Assembly: GCA_031216915.1 (NCBI GenBank)
Contig: CM062289.1
Location: 386,672,674-386,736,673 of the forward strand
Reading direction: 5' to 3'
DNA from: Pictodentalium vernedei
Lineage: Eukaryota > Mollusca > Scaphopoda > Dentaliida > Dentaliidae
DNA: 64,000 bases
In this document: positions 11,615 to 22,754 of the stretch, in pieces
Numbering within the stretch: position 1 is the first letter of the stretch
Layout of the letters: the number at the start of each line of letters is the position of its first letter
Translations under genes and position numbers: made by a program
The notes under the pieces: model-generated
Seen by the model: only the letters and a program-made list of their open reading frames with translations
What the model was told of the DNA's origin: nothing
Databases searched by the model: none

Positions 11615-11849
11615 TTAACCATTTGAAATCTGGTGGTATCTTCCATGTCAGTTCAATGGTAGCAATTGGAAGAGTCCATATTCATTATCTGGAGGTTGAC
11701 CAATTAATATTTTCAACGTGCAGCCTTGGGGCTGCAGGTTGAAAATATTGATTGGTCTACCCAACAGATTAACTTATCAACCACCCAACGCCATGAAATT
11801 TTGACGTATCGTGTTACTGAGCCGGAAAAAAACGGCCTCGAAGGGTTAA
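11615..11849. mobile_element. TTAA foldback MITE, family C
   Basis: TTAA at both ends. Hairpin 'ttttcaacgtgcagcc' / 'ggctgcaggttgaaaa' with 'gaccaattaatatt' flanks. The arms differ by a few bases. Confidence 0.8.
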
Positions 11850-12123
11850 AACTTTATGATGACCGTTTAGTCAGCGGAGGGCCGTATCCAACGTACTATT
11901 TTGGGCCAACACTTTCAATTAAACTGCGTGTGTTGAGGCAAAATAAAGAATAACTAGGTTCATTTCCGGTTCCTTAAAATAAATAATTTTTTATCACTCT
12001 CTTGTCCAGGAAAGGGACATAATTTTGTGCATTCAATGATCATTATCGGGAATTCAAATGTATTTTGTTTCTTTCCATTTATTGACTAACAGCATTGAAT
12101 TCTCGCATCAATCGTCATGTTTA

Positions 12124-12191
12124 CAGTTGATACCCTCATAATATACTGACCGATTTATAAATCGGTCAGTATATAATGAGAGTATCAACTG
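12124..12191. repeat. Near-perfect hairpin
   Basis: Arms of about 32 bases (cagttgatacc... / ...ggtatcaactg type), four-base loop tata. No copy elsewhere in the window. Confidence 0.7.
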
Positions 12192-12194
12192 TTA

Positions 12195-12790
12195 GAATGG
12201 GTCTTTGGTCAAAGCAAAAGCAAAGTTTTTCCCGTGTGTCGTAAAGTGGAATGAAGTGGGAGAGTTCTGTATTCCGGGAGGTCGGATGGGAGAGAAATAT
12301 GACTTCGAGTATTTAGGGGTAAACATAAACATTACGAGAAGAGGTATCCAACGAAACCACACGAATAAACTAACTGTGAATGGGGGGGGGGGGGGGTTGT
12401 AGAGCACCTAGATGGGACCTTGGGGGACGGTCGTTGCTGTTCAAGATGAGGACCCGGTCGCTGGAGTTTAAGGGGGGAATCGGAAAGAAAAGGAGTGTGA
12501 AATGTGTAATTTAGGCGTACTGGGGACCCTGGAACACTTCCTAATAGAATGTACAAAATACCAGTCAAACAGAATAAGATTCCTTGGGATTATGATGGTG
12601 AAGTGGGGTGGAAGAATGAATGATAAGTGGTTAGTTGGTGACACATAGGAGAGGGTTTGTATGCTTATCGGAGAGATTGGGAAGTATGGGGTACGGGATG
12701 CCATCAAGCAGTTCGTCTCAGAGTGTTGGGAGGACAGAAGAGGCGTGGGGATAAGGAGGCATTTGGGAGCACAGGGCTAATTAGGGCCTT
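12195..12790 (+). pseudogene. Non-LTR retrotransposon 3' fragment
   Basis: The plus strand reads CNLGVLGTLEHFLIECTKYQ and then ERVCMLIGEIGKYG: the Cys-His tail of an I/jockey-type RT ORF. Sister of 1030-1600, opposite orientation, with a poly-G at 12380-12396 and stops. Confidence 0.65.
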
Positions 12791-12871
12791 CTCACCTGAG
12801 TACCGCGACAAATCAGTGGCCGACTAAAGTCTTATTATAAAAGTCAACCTAATATAAATAGTTGATAGGTT

Positions 12872-13115
12872 TTAACCCTTCACCTAACACGACAGGCAGA
12901 TGACACTTGCAAATTAAATTATTGAATAACTAATTTTTTTTTTCATTTTTTGCGACAAAAACATAGCTTATGACCCCTCATTGGAACGAGCTCAGAGAGC
13001 TCGTTCCAATGAGGGATCATAAGCTACGTTTTGGAGACAAAAAAAATGAAATTGAATGGTAAGTTTTGTGAATAGCGCTGGCTGGTTTTGGCCGTTATGT
13101 TGGGTAAAGGGTTAA
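12872..13115 (-). mobile_element. TTAA foldback MITE, family B
   Basis: TTAA both ends, CCCTTCACCTAAC start and GTTGGGTAAAGGG end; reverse orientation to 614-857. Core with CTCATTGG in one arm and CCAATGAG in the other. Confidence 0.85.
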
Positions 13116-13129
13116 AGAACACGAAAAAA

Positions 13130-13206
13130 ACTGTATTAGAGAATTAGAGAATAAGGTTTTTGAATCAGAGAATAAGGTTTTTAAATTAGAGAATGAGGTT
13201 TTTAAC
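13130..13206. repeat. Short tandem repeat, about 23 bases x 3
   Basis: 'agagaataaggtttttgaat' repeated three times with small changes. Confidence 0.7.
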
Positions 13207-13389
13207 TCTTTGGTCGCAGCAGGTGGATTTTCCAGCCCAGAACAAAAATCCCTCTCGCCAAGCATTCTGGCTCATGTTAACTGGTTGAGTGCTAGAAACC
13301 ACTTGCAGGGTACCAGAGCAAAAACCAGTATTTTCCTTGTTCATGTTTCATATTCAGTCAAACGCAATACTATTTTGTTTTTTAAGTTT

Positions 13390-13449
13390 GTTCTATTACA
13401 AATTATTGGAGAGTGCCTGCGGGAACTCTCCCATAATTTGTAATAAAAC
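13390..13449. repeat. Hairpin H, copy 1
   Basis: 'attacaaattattggagagt' against its reverse. A perfect relative is at 42618-42683. Confidence 0.7.
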
Positions 13450-13578
13450 ATTTTGAATAACAAATTCAGACCACCCAAAATAATCTAACCCTCAACCAGT
13501 TAAACTATAGCTCCACAAAGAGGAGTAGTCTTCTACTAGTAAATGATTTTTTTATGCAACGCAATATTGAATTACTCG

Positions 13579-13829
13579 TTAAAACCCTTTACCCAACGCA
13601 GACGATATCAAAATTTATTATTTTAAATATCATTTTTTCATTTTTTTCAAAAAATTTCAACAAAACCATATCATGTGACCCCTCGTTGGAACGAGCTCTA
13701 CGAGCTCGTTCCAACGAGGGGTCACATGATATGGTTTTGTTGAAATTTTTTTAAAAATAATATTTTTTCAACTGCTGAATTTGCATATTACGCAGGAGGA
13801 TGCGGGCGATTCGTTGGGTAAAGGGTTAA
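13579..13829 (+). mobile_element. TTAA foldback MITE, family A
   Basis: TTAA near both ends (AA between TTAA and CCC on the left). Core palindrome of about 84 bases centred near 13698, CTCGTTGG variant in both arms. Confidence 0.85.
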
Positions 13830-14196
13830 ATCATGCCATAGCTGCTCCACACAGTCGTGGTTGATTTAATAAGAAATTCAGGAAAATACTGGGTTGGTTA
13901 AGAGTTTACATCCGGGGATGTTGCAAAAGGGTCCCGAACGAGGGGTTCAACCTTTAGATTTTCAATTGCACCTCCGTGGTCGGCAAAATTCTGACTACCA
14001 CCACATAATTTCGAACGAGTGGGAAATTCCATTAGCAACCCCCACCACCCCTTGAGTCAAAATATTCCAACTACAGGTTTCAAGATGTAGAACTGCATTA
14101 GTACACCCCCCACAGTGACTCTAAATTAAACACCTGAGGTACTCGCTAGTCACCAATTCCTACTACAAATCATTATTTGGGGTGATTTTTATTACT
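13830..14196. other. Intron 1 of the peptide gene, unassigned
   Basis: No recognised element; C-rich patches only. Confidence 0.35.
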
Positions 14197-14441
14197 TTTC
14201 AATCAATATTTGGAGGACTTTCACTACTTTTCAATATTCGTCATATTTACAATATTTGGAAAAAATTGTAAATTTCAGACATGGCGCAAGTGGAAGTTTT
14301 CCAAAGTAGTGAAAGTCCTCCAAATATTTGGAGGACTTTCACTACTTTCCAATCTGAAAACACCATATTTGGAAAACACCAACTTGCGCCCTGTTTGAAA
14401 TTTCCAATTTTCTCCAAATATTGTAAATATGACGAATATTG
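14197..14441. repeat. Long palindrome, about 210-240 bases
   Basis: Centre 'ggaggactttcactac' against its reverse; outer arms 'caatattcgtcatatttaca' and its reverse ending 14441. Also an extra direct copy of the centre arm at 14210-14230. Confidence 0.75.
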
Positions 14442-14464
14442 GGGGTGGAGGTAAGACACGAGCC

Positions 14465-14552
14465 CCCCACCCAACTCCTCCCCCTCCTCCTCCTCCTCCC
14501 TCCCTCCCTCCCCCCCGCCCCCTCCTCCTCCTCCTCCTCCTCCTCCTCCTCA
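14465..14552. repeat. CCT-rich low complexity
   Basis: Runs of CTC/CCT trinucleotides and C stretches. The open frames through it are artefacts. Confidence 0.9.
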
Positions 14553-14652
14553 TGGCAGCGTTCCTGTTTCCAGTAAGCATAATGCTCTGCATAAATGAAA
14601 AGCATACAAGTCAGTAAGGTGGTTCACTGATCAGCCTCAGTGGAATCCTTGT

Positions 14653-14654
<2 letters not shown>

Positions 14655-14721
<67 letters not shown>

Positions 14722-14742
14722 GTCTCTCTGTCTCTCTCTGTT
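14655..14742. repeat. (CT)n microsatellite
   Basis: About 35 CT units, then interrupted. Lies about 60-145 bases upstream of the exon 14800 acceptor. Confidence 0.95.
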
Positions 14743-14799
14743 TTGTATCGGTGTCATAACATCACAATTCCTTATTTGCTATTTGCGTATTATTTCCAG

Positions 14800-14919
14800 G
14801 TTGAACCGACAAGTTAGTGACCTGAAACTGGCGGAATATTACACCTATATAGCACTTGGCGGTCGTCTGCCACCTAGTTGTCAGGAGTACGGGTGTGGAT
14901 TGGTGGATGTCAATGCAGT
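14800..14919 (+). CDS. Peptide precursor gene, second coding exon
   Basis: Seen: acceptor 'tatttccag' ends at 14799 and the donor is GTACGT at 14920. The first base completes Arg33. The 120 bases encode residues 34-72 plus two bases of V73. The stretch holds LKLAEYYTY at 42-50, then A-L-G-G-R at 51-55, then LPPSCQEYGCG with Cys60 and Cys65. GGR could be a cleavage and amidation site, giving an amidated peptide of about 20 residues (34-53); Cys60 and Cys65 could form a small disulfide loop. The AEYY..I pattern faintly recalls NPY/NPF-like peptides, but the diagnostic RxRF C-terminus is absent, so I do not assign that family. The alternative donor at 14918 breaks the phase with the last exon. 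A CT microsatellite ends only about 60 bases upstream of the acceptor. Confidence 0.62.
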
Positions 14920-15009
14920 GTACGTCGTAGTTTTATCCTTGCAAATTATAAATATTAGCCTTTCTCTTCAAATCTACCAACTGTGACAATGTTTGCCTTG
15001 CGGCGGCGG

Positions 15010-15140
15010 CAGGTGCTCGTTCATTGAGCTCGTTCTAATGTGGGTCATAGGCAATGTTTTTGAGGACAAAAATTAAATGTTTTAGTTGTTCAGAAAGTCT
15101 TTTGCAAGCGTCGTCTTTCATTTCCGTTGGGTGAAGTGTG
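15010..15140. repeat. Family B MITE, half copy
   Basis: 'gagctcgttctaatgtgggtc', 'caatgtttttgaggacaaaa' and 'ttgggtgaagtgt' match the right half of family B. Confidence 0.6.
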
Positions 15141-15379
15141 ACGGCAAGAACTGTTCCAGAAGTCCACACATAAAGGTGTAAAAACTCCACCACAACAAGA
15201 ACACGTTCCTTCATAGGCCTCGTTACAGTTATTAAGCTAAATATGTCTGTATTTCATGAAATACACAACCAATCATTAACACGGCCGAGGATATTTCGCA
15301 TCTAAATTACCTCCCTTGTTCACAATCATCATTATCTGTACATTTTCTGTAAGCTCTCAGTGTGGCCTTTTCTGGAGAG

Positions 15380-15560
15380 AACAACACAAAATCAAAATCT
15401 TACTGTAAGCGTTGTCTGTTGTTTTTGTTTATTAGAAGTAACAAAAGGAAACTTGACTTTATTTTCTACTGGTGTCATAAGGGTTTTTTAACAATCACAT
15501 CCTTCTCAATTTAAGGAAGTTCAAGGGAGATAACTTTATCGAAAGTCGATTTTCATGACG
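15380..15560. repeat. Repeat JK, relic
   Basis: 'gtctgttgtttttgtttatt', 'aagtaacaaaaggaaact' and 'gagataactttatcgaaagt' as in the other JK copies. Confidence 0.55.
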
Positions 15561-15628
15561 ATCTAAATCAGGGATGGGTCCCTGGTTTTGAATTCTATCT
15601 TTAATTAAATTATTTATTTGCATGTAGT

Positions 15629-15877
15629 TTAACCCTTTACCCAACGTAGACGATATCAAAATTTATTATTTTAAATATAATTTTTTCGAATTTTTCAAAA
15701 AATTTCAACAAAACCATATCATGTGACCCTTTGTTGGAACGAGCTCAACGAGCTCGTGCCAACGAGGGGTCACATGATATGGTTTTGATAAAATTTTTTG
15801 AAAAATAATATTTTTTCTACTGCTGAATTTGCATATTACGCGGGCGGATGCGGGCGATTCGTTGGGTAAAGGGTTAA
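15629..15877 (+). mobile_element. TTAA foldback MITE, family A
   Basis: Perfect TTAA both sides, CCCTTTACCCAACG and CGTTGGGTAAAGGG ends (14-base inverted repeats), core palindrome centred near 15747. Confidence 0.9.
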
Positions 15878-16428
15878 TTAACGGTTGTTCTGTTACAAAT
15901 TTTGAAGAGTGATCGAAATCACTTGGCTAAAGTTAAGTTTAAAAAATTAAATTTAAGAAAAACAATCAGGAGTTTAGTGAATATAAAACCTGAGGGGTTA
16001 CACTACACCGATGGCATGTCGCCTTTACTGACTCTCATTAAACCCCAGATGAAAGTTCATTGAAGTGCTGACATGCTGTTCCAGGAAACATTTCATAATG
16101 TCCTACGGCAATTTTAGAGCGGGATAAATAGGAAGAAATGCAACTCCCGCTTAACTAATTGATATCGGGTCAGTTCAGGAGGGTGAAGAAGTCATTGAGA
16201 GAAAATGACAGCATCAGCATGTTGAATCATGTCTGAACTCTTGACAAAACCCGACTCTCGCAGCACAATAAATCAGTTTTCAGTCATAAGAAATGTCGTT
16301 AAAGTAGTTTTAGTTTTAAACGTCTCAACAACTTATTCCTCGTCACATGCATCCTCAGACAAAGCATGGTCGAGAGGAGATGACATCCGTGAATATCGCT
16401 TTATATGTTTGATTTGAGCCGATAAATA
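15878..16428. other. Intron 2 of the peptide gene, unassigned
   Basis: No element recognised. Confidence 0.35.
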
Positions 16429-16429
16429 C

Positions 16430-17000
16430 TCAGAAGGCGTGTAATAAACGCAGAACGGTACGTGTGTGTGAATGGATTAATCGATATGGCATGAGCGCCA
16501 GCGCGGAAGGATATAACGATAGGCCGCAAGCCTCGAGTTTTATCCTTCCGCGATGGCACATTAACCCATTAACACACACGTGTCGTTCTGTGTTTATTAC
16601 ACGCCTTAACATCTATAAAAAAACATTATTAGAAGGACACTCAGCAATTCATTTGACAACAGTTACTACCAACAAAAAAAAACATTTTATCGCCAACCAA
16701 ATTTGCGAGGGGAACCCGTGTTACTATTTCGTCCCCTGAGATCCAATGTGCTCTATGTGCCTACTGGCACATAGAACACATTCGAACTCAGGGGACGATG
16801 TTTAGCTATCGCTAGCGATTTTAATGGTAATTGTGGTGCACGATTTGTGGAAAATTCCAGTGAAATTTCGCTTCTTTATAAAAATAGTCCGTCAACAATT
16901 TCCGTTCCGTGTGGAACAGATTTTCATTTTCCGCATGGTTCAGCCTGAGCATAGCTGTAGATGGTAATATCACAGAACAGGTGTGTAAAAAAAACATTGA
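16430..17000. mobile_element. Dispersed element O, copy 1
   Basis: Begins 'ggcgtgtaataaacgcagaa' and holds a 180-base foldback (16435-16605), then 'gaaggacactcagcaattca', hairpin D (16732-16798: 'gagatccaatgtgctctatg' and reverse) and 'gtgtggaacagattttcatt', ending 'gaacaggtgtgtaa'. The same order recurs at 31780-33160. Ends 'gcgtgtaata' and 'ggtgtgtaa' may be inverted. Confidence 0.6.
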
Positions 17001-17182
17001 CCGGCACATTTTCTTGGGCATGTTTCTATTTTTCTTTATATGTAGGCTAACACCAAATAAAAGTGTAAGCTAGTTTCATTCGACACACATGCAACTGAAA
17101 ATCACCCTTCGCTTACCATTCATGCGAGAATTAACATACGCGGGTTTAGGATTGAGAATGCGAGATACTCCGAAAACAGTTC

Positions 17183-17256
17183 ATCCCTCGAGTGTAATAA
17201 TACGTCATCAGCAATGCTAAAGCATTGCAGATGTATTCTTGCACCCAAGGACGAGC
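17183..17256. repeat. Hairpin with 'caatgctaaagcattg' centre, copy 1
   Basis: 'cctcgagtgtaataatac' outer arm, imperfect; sister at 52588-52660. Confidence 0.6.
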
Positions 17257-17556
17257 TGCTCTTCGGGATTCATTTTTAACTTATTTGGTATCATTAACAT
17301 GATTTTAAAAAACAGGAATCAGGTACATCACTCGTCCGAACGTCGATTATTGGTGAAAAACGCGATGCGGACCCCATCCAAATTGGGTGGTAAGAATCAA
17401 AGTTGACTTTTCTGTGCGGTACGTTTGCCGAGGGCCTCTCTTGTTAAAGTATTGCTGTACAGAAAGCTTGGTGCTGATGGGCATTACCACATGGCATTCG
17501 CTGTTTAAAGGAACTTTTTGGTGCCAATTTATTGATTTAGATTTGTACCTAAGTAG

Positions 17557-17615
17557 TTGTTTAAAATCAAGTGTCGTATGCCTATCAAGGCAGACGACAC
17601 TTGACTTAAAACAAT
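17557..17615. repeat. Hairpin I, copy 1
   Basis: 'tcaagtgtcgt.tgcct' against 'aggcagacgacacttga'. A perfect form is at 22481-22540. Confidence 0.7.
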
Positions 17616-17929
17616 CACACGTTACTCTATTTTTCCTGATCAAAATTATTGGTGTCAGGGCGTATGTTGTACAGTATTGGAGGTCAGTTGACTCCACAAA
17701 GATCTATCTTTAATGAATTCTATTATTTCACTCCATTATCTCCTACGCCCTGCCAGCTTTCGTGACATACTTTTCCTACTCCCCGGAGGTTAAGTCTATA
17801 TTGTTCAAGTATCCCCACCCGTATGCAAATTTAGATCTATTTCATCATTTATATGAACTTATTGTCAAACCCATGCTATTATATTAATGGTCTGGTAACA
17901 CCGTACAATCGCTGAATAACAAGCTTTAA

Positions 17930-18045
17930 AAGGCTTGCACGTATTACACTGAAAATATTGATTGGTCTTTGTCACAAATTCACTTATCAGTCATTTAATT
18001 TTGGAAATTAGGACGTATGATGAATTACGGGTCGTTAAAGTTGGC
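17930..18045. repeat. Family C MITE, half copy
   Basis: 'gaaaatattgattggtct', 'cacttatcagtca' and 'attacgggtcg' match one half of family C. Confidence 0.5.
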
Positions 18046-18053
18046 TTATGTTT

Positions 18054-18312
18054 TTAACCCTTTACCTAACCTAACGAATCGCCCACATCCGCCCGCGTAA
18101 TATGCAAATTCAGCAGTTGAAAAAATTAAATTTTTCAAAATATTTCAACAAAACCATATCATGTGACCCCCTCATTGGAACGAGCTCATTGAGCTCGTTC
18201 CAATGAGGGGTCACATGATATAGTTTTGTTGAAATTGTTTGAAAAAATTTAAAAAAATGATATTTAAAATAATAAATTTTGAAATCGTCTGCGTTGGGTA
18301 AAGGGTAGGGTA
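18054..18312 (-). mobile_element. TTAA foldback MITE, family A
   Basis: TTAA and CCCTTTACCTAAC at the left; 'gtctgcgttgggtaaaggg' at the right. Reverse orientation. CTCATTGG variant in both arms. Confidence 0.85.
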
Positions 18313-18488
18313 AATCGGTAAATGATACCAGTGTTTGGTACTCAACCTCCGATGCTCAATGTGCCAAGATACTACGATGGTAAAGGATGATGATAACGTC
18401 CTCTGACTGTTAGGGGCGTAGAAACCCGGGGAGCCCTCCCCCTCCTCATTTTTCCAGGGCACCCTACCCCCATTTCTTCAGAAATAAC

Positions 18489-18490
<2 letters not shown>

Positions 18491-18527
<37 letters not shown>
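18491..18527. repeat. (GA)n microsatellite
   Basis: About 18 GA units. Confidence 0.95.
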
Positions 18528-18529
<2 letters not shown>

Positions 18530-19325
18530 AGGCCAACATTTTTTTTGTCAGCCTGTCATTGCAGTCTTCTCGAGAATTGACAGGAAGCGGTTGCACAGAC
18601 TCTTGCCTCTTATTGTGTGACCGAAGATTCCCTCGTTTGATTTGCAGTGTTCGCGCTGGTCCGAAACTGTCTAGCGACAACTTTTTAGCCATACTGAATA
18701 TTTTAGTGCCAAATGCAGCGTTTTTGCGGCAAAGGTAGTGTTTCTTCGCTGCCTAATCCACATAAATTGCTTCAGTTTTGAAAAATGAAAAACAAATTAT
18801 TTCAAGAGTGATCGGACAATTGGACACGGAGAAAATCCGACAATATTCGAGAGTTTTAACGAAAACCTCGATAGACGAAAAGGGTGATTACCTATATTAT
18901 ATCTGTGCCGCTGATTCAATTAATGACGGATCTGAATGATGTCGGTATGTACAACTGTTGTTGCACTTAGAAAATAACAAATTACTGTTAATCCACTGGG
19001 TTCAGCGTACTACGAGTCTTTATAAAAGGCAGCATTTAATCAGATAAGTACTTCATACCATGAATATATTTATATGGATTTTTTACCTTATCAAATTCTG
19101 CCTTTTTTGTAAAGTTCATAACCCACAACGTTTCAGAAGCTCCAAAAAGTGGGGGTCACACCTTTCTGTGTACCGCAAGAGTGTAGGTTGGAAAATAATT
19201 TTTCTTCGGGAGGGGGGAGGGGGGTGTCAATGGTGGTGGGGCGGTGTATTCATGCAAAATATATAAATTTATATACGCTACCCTTCACCCTTAAACCCAC
19301 CCGTATTTATTTTGTTTGTTTTTAC
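18528..19325. other. Intron 2 of the peptide gene, unassigned
   Basis: No element recognised; G-rich patch 19209-19245. Confidence 0.35.
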
Positions 19326-19585
19326 TTAACCCTTAGAGCCCTAGTGGTATCTTCCATATCAATTCAATGGCAGCAATTTGAAGAGGACATATTCATTATT
19401 TGTGGGTAGACCGCTTAATATTTTCAACGTGCAGCCCCAGGGCTGCACGTTGAAAATACTGATTGCCCCCCCCCCCCCCCCCCCCCCCCCCCCAACATTC
19501 ACTTACCAGCTATCATACTTAGTGAATTTATAAAGTATCATGCCCATGGGCCGGAAAAGCGAATTTTGAAACCGTCCTTTGAACT
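19326..19585. mobile_element. TTAA MITE, family C, with poly-C expansion
   Basis: TTAACCCTTAGAGCCC start, hairpin 'caacgtgcagcccc' / 'ggggctgcacgttg' type, then a run of about 27 C (19467-19493) replacing the expected 'ggtctaccaca'. The right end is decayed. Confidence 0.7.
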
Positions 19586-19803
19586 ATTACGTCCCATTTG
19601 GAGCTTTCTATTTTTATTCCATAAAACCTTGAAAATCAATGTGGTCAAATGTGACCATAAGGATTGTGTAAGTTATGTCGGAAAATGCCGTTTGGGTACC
19701 TATAATTGGTGAAAAAAATGGGGGAGGGCATGTGCCCCCGCTCCGCTGCCCCTGCAACGTTTTATTGAAGAAAAAGCAATGCCATTTTACCACTATCTGG
19801 CAA

Positions 19804-20051
19804 TTAACCCATTGAACCCTCGTTTCTTGGAATGGTATCGCCTTTGTGTACACTTACAGTGAAATGGGTCTGTCCAATGTCAATATACAGGGAGAATAAA
19901 ATAATAACGGCAGTCTGCAGCCGTCCGGCTGCAGGCTACAGTTATTATTATATCATCAATGCCCCGTGTTTTAACCTCTAAAAATAAGACAAAAATGGGA
20001 CGAAATTATGCCTTGGACCGAAAAATTGATCTTACGAGTTTAAGGGGTTAA
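19804..20051. mobile_element. TTAA foldback MITE, family C-like subfamily
   Basis: TTAACCCATTGAACCC start, GTTTAAGGGGTTAA end, hairpin core 'ataataacggcagtctgcag' and reverse. The core differs from other C copies. Confidence 0.7.
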
Positions 20052-20995
20052 CGTTGAATGTTTGTCCAAACACCATCTATAACACCATATTAACAAAATC
20101 ACTGGATTTGTGTGGGGTGTTGGGGGGATTTTTTTTATTTGTCTTTGCTTCGTCATTGATCGCTCTCTTTACTGCTGCAATGGATTTCTTTTACAAGTGA
20201 AAGGGACTTTTTGGTGCCAAAATTTTAGCCAATGAAGATTTATGGTGCCGAATCAAAATTCTCAGAGCAATTGGCCAAATGGGTACCCGACACAATGAAC
20301 ACTGTGGATTTGTCTTTGATACGGCCTTTCAAATCGAGAAAAATGGACATTTTTGGATCCATATTTTGAACAAATATCCCCACTGTTGTTTAGGTCCATT
20401 GCGATAAATTGTTGAATATGTAGCCAGAAATGTGCATTTTACTCAATGTAGAGGTGTTTGAGTCCCAAATATAACTGTGTATTGTATTCCTACTATGCGA
20501 CTAAGGCACATGGGCCACCTCTGATATTTATCGGTGTATGGGTGCCCTTTTATGACCGTGCCCCCACCCCCAAGTTGCAAACGCCTCCTCCGCACCTGCC
20601 TACTATTGGAGGACCGTGATAGGTTACCCTTTGCCTCTCTTGTCGGAAAGTATCTCCGTTATTGGGGAATATCTGCTGTCACACTGGATGCTGCTAAAGA
20701 ACTTTCTGCACAAAGTGATATGATGCTTAGATCCGTATTTATTTATATTCTTTCAGAGGAAGAAAACGAAGTGACTCAGTTGTAAAGTTGCTATCCCGGT
20801 TGTCCAAATTCGGATAGTTCACTGCTTGGCTTGGTGTGCTGAAACAACAATTTGCATGGTACGTGCGAAGTAATAATGCCAATCCTTACCAAAACTTATA
20901 AATTAGAGACGCCGGGAATACGACAGAACTCTGATTTCTATACATCTAAATTACTGGAACGTCTGAGAAAAATGTCGCCACCCAGTCTGCGCCCA
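20052..20995. other. Intron 2 of the peptide gene, unassigned
   Basis: No element recognised. An open frame at 20534-20785 has no domain features or splice context. Confidence 0.35.
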
Positions 20996-21002
20996 CACCC
21001 AC

Positions 21003-21500
21003 TATGATAGCGTCAAGTTAATCAATGCAATGACTCCTCCCATTGATGACGTTTGGTGACGTGAAAGCTGTTATCCTGTGACTGTAGTCACAGGGTAACA
21101 GCTTTCACGCCATCAAACGCCGCGATGTTTCCATAGAACGAACATTAGTTACTCGGTATCAATTTTCTCATCTCGGTACTTGAGAGCCTACTGGGTCCGA
21201 AAACGAGCCGATTGTATCCACAAGCAATCTAGGGTCGACTACGTCCTCAAGACCCATCCTGATTGTGTCTACAAGTCGTTGATATCTTTACAGATGGATT
21301 ATTGAAACATCAGCGAACAACGTCACAAAGCAATATTCCTATCACAAGATGGCGTCAAGTCAATCAACGCGATAAGCCTCCTATTCGAAGACGTCTGATT
21401 GCGTGAAAACTGTTACACTGTGACATAAGTCACAGCATAACAGCTTTCACTTCATCAAATGTCAAGGTGTTTACCTAGCACTAAGACTAGTATCACAGTA
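21003..21500. repeat. Tandem pair of hairpin G units
   Basis: Two units of about 170 bases: 'agcgtcaagttaatcaatgc' then hairpin (21050-21119), and 'ggcgtcaagtcaatcaacgc' then hairpin (21391-21461). Both hairpins read 'gctgttat..tgtga' against 'tcac....aacagctttcac'. The third hairpin is at 8234. Confidence 0.7.
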
Positions 21501-22016
21501 TCACATCGACAATCTCGGCATTTATTTTCTGTTAATAATAACTAATAACTAATATGTCGTAAATATTCAATTTGCATTGCCACAGAAAAATGTCAAAATC
21601 GTCAACATATTCATTTTTCACACGATATCAAAATATATTCTTTAAAAAGCACTCGGCGATTGCGAAGAGTCAAGGAACTGAAAACCATGAAATCTTTTTA
21701 CGTTTGAGCGTCATTTATTTATAGCAACATCCTCATCCTCCCCTACGAAGGAGGCGATCGACGTACTTCTCTACATGTGACCAATTATCGTTCCAGCAAT
21801 TATACAGGGATCAGTGGTTCAAGTGGTGTATATTTTGAAGCTGAATATTTAAGGTTATTGGTCACTCATATTAAAATCGCATATATACATTCAGCATTTA
21901 TAACTATATCGTTTGATGAGAATATAAAATTGTGTCAAATGTAATGCTTGATATCGTCAGAATAACCCAAGTACAAAGTCAAATCTAGCCAATCGTTGCA
22001 GTACGACCGCTGTGGA
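21501..22016. other. Intron 2 of the peptide gene, unassigned
   Basis: No element recognised. Confidence 0.35.
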
Positions 22017-22213
22017 CTGGTAACCTTCCACGGGTGGGCAATATTTCCACGGACGCAATAATATTAGATTCCAAACGCTAATTATAGGAATAATCATCAA
22101 AAATTTAATTGATGAAGCACTTCATTAATTAAACTTTTGCTGATGATGATTTTTATTGCCCAGTAAACGCATGCGTGGACATCACTGCGCACATGTGGAT
22201 TACCACCAGTCCT
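22017..22213. mobile_element. Foldback MITE, family E, copy 2
   Basis: Ends 'ggactggtaacc' and 'ggattaccaccagtcc' are inverted. Core 'aaatttaattgatgaagca' / 'cttcattaatta', shorter than copy 1. Confidence 0.7.
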
Positions 22214-22480
22214 GTAATACATAGATTATCCAGTTTAGACAACTCACTACCAATTAGTATGTTATCAGATCAGAAAAAACGACTAATTTATCACAGTTAT
22301 CATGCCCTCCTCCACTTTCTGTGGATGATTGTACACTGGTCGTGATCGACCTGTTTGTTAACTCTCAGAAGCCGGGGGTCGAGTTTTCTTGCCTGTGATG
22401 TAATACGGCAGGTAATCAGGCTGTGACGGTTCGGCTATCTTTAGGCTGGTGGAGAATTAAACACTGAGCAGGTGCTTCTA

Positions 22481-22540
22481 GTCAAGTGTCGTCTGCCTAG
22501 ATAGGCAGACGACACTTGACTAGAAGCACCTGCTTTACTG
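22481..22540. repeat. Hairpin I, perfect copy
   Basis: Perfect inverted repeat with arms of about 27-28 bases ('ggtgcttctagtcaagtgtc' onward) around a short loop. Confidence 0.85.
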
Positions 22541-22754
22541 TAAATTTTTCGCGGTATGTCATGTTCAATAAATTCATTCCGATTCCTCGGCTTCTAAGAG
22601 TTAAACAGCAGCGTGGATGAACGCGATGACTTCAACATGCCGTGCAGTGAGAGTGAGAAATCAAAAGAAAATCCAGGCAGTGAATTTCAATACATAGAAT
22701 AACTCGAAATTTAAGAAAAACTACCAGAGGTATACATACAGAATTTCAGATTAC

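Noticed and set aside
14275..14605. Arg/Glu-rich frames
   Set aside because: Artefact of the CCT/CTC low-complexity tract read on the minus strand.
14800..14919. Calling the peptide NPY/NPF
   Set aside because: Only an AEYY..I resemblance; the RxRF-amide terminus is missing and the C-x4-C loop is foreign to that family.
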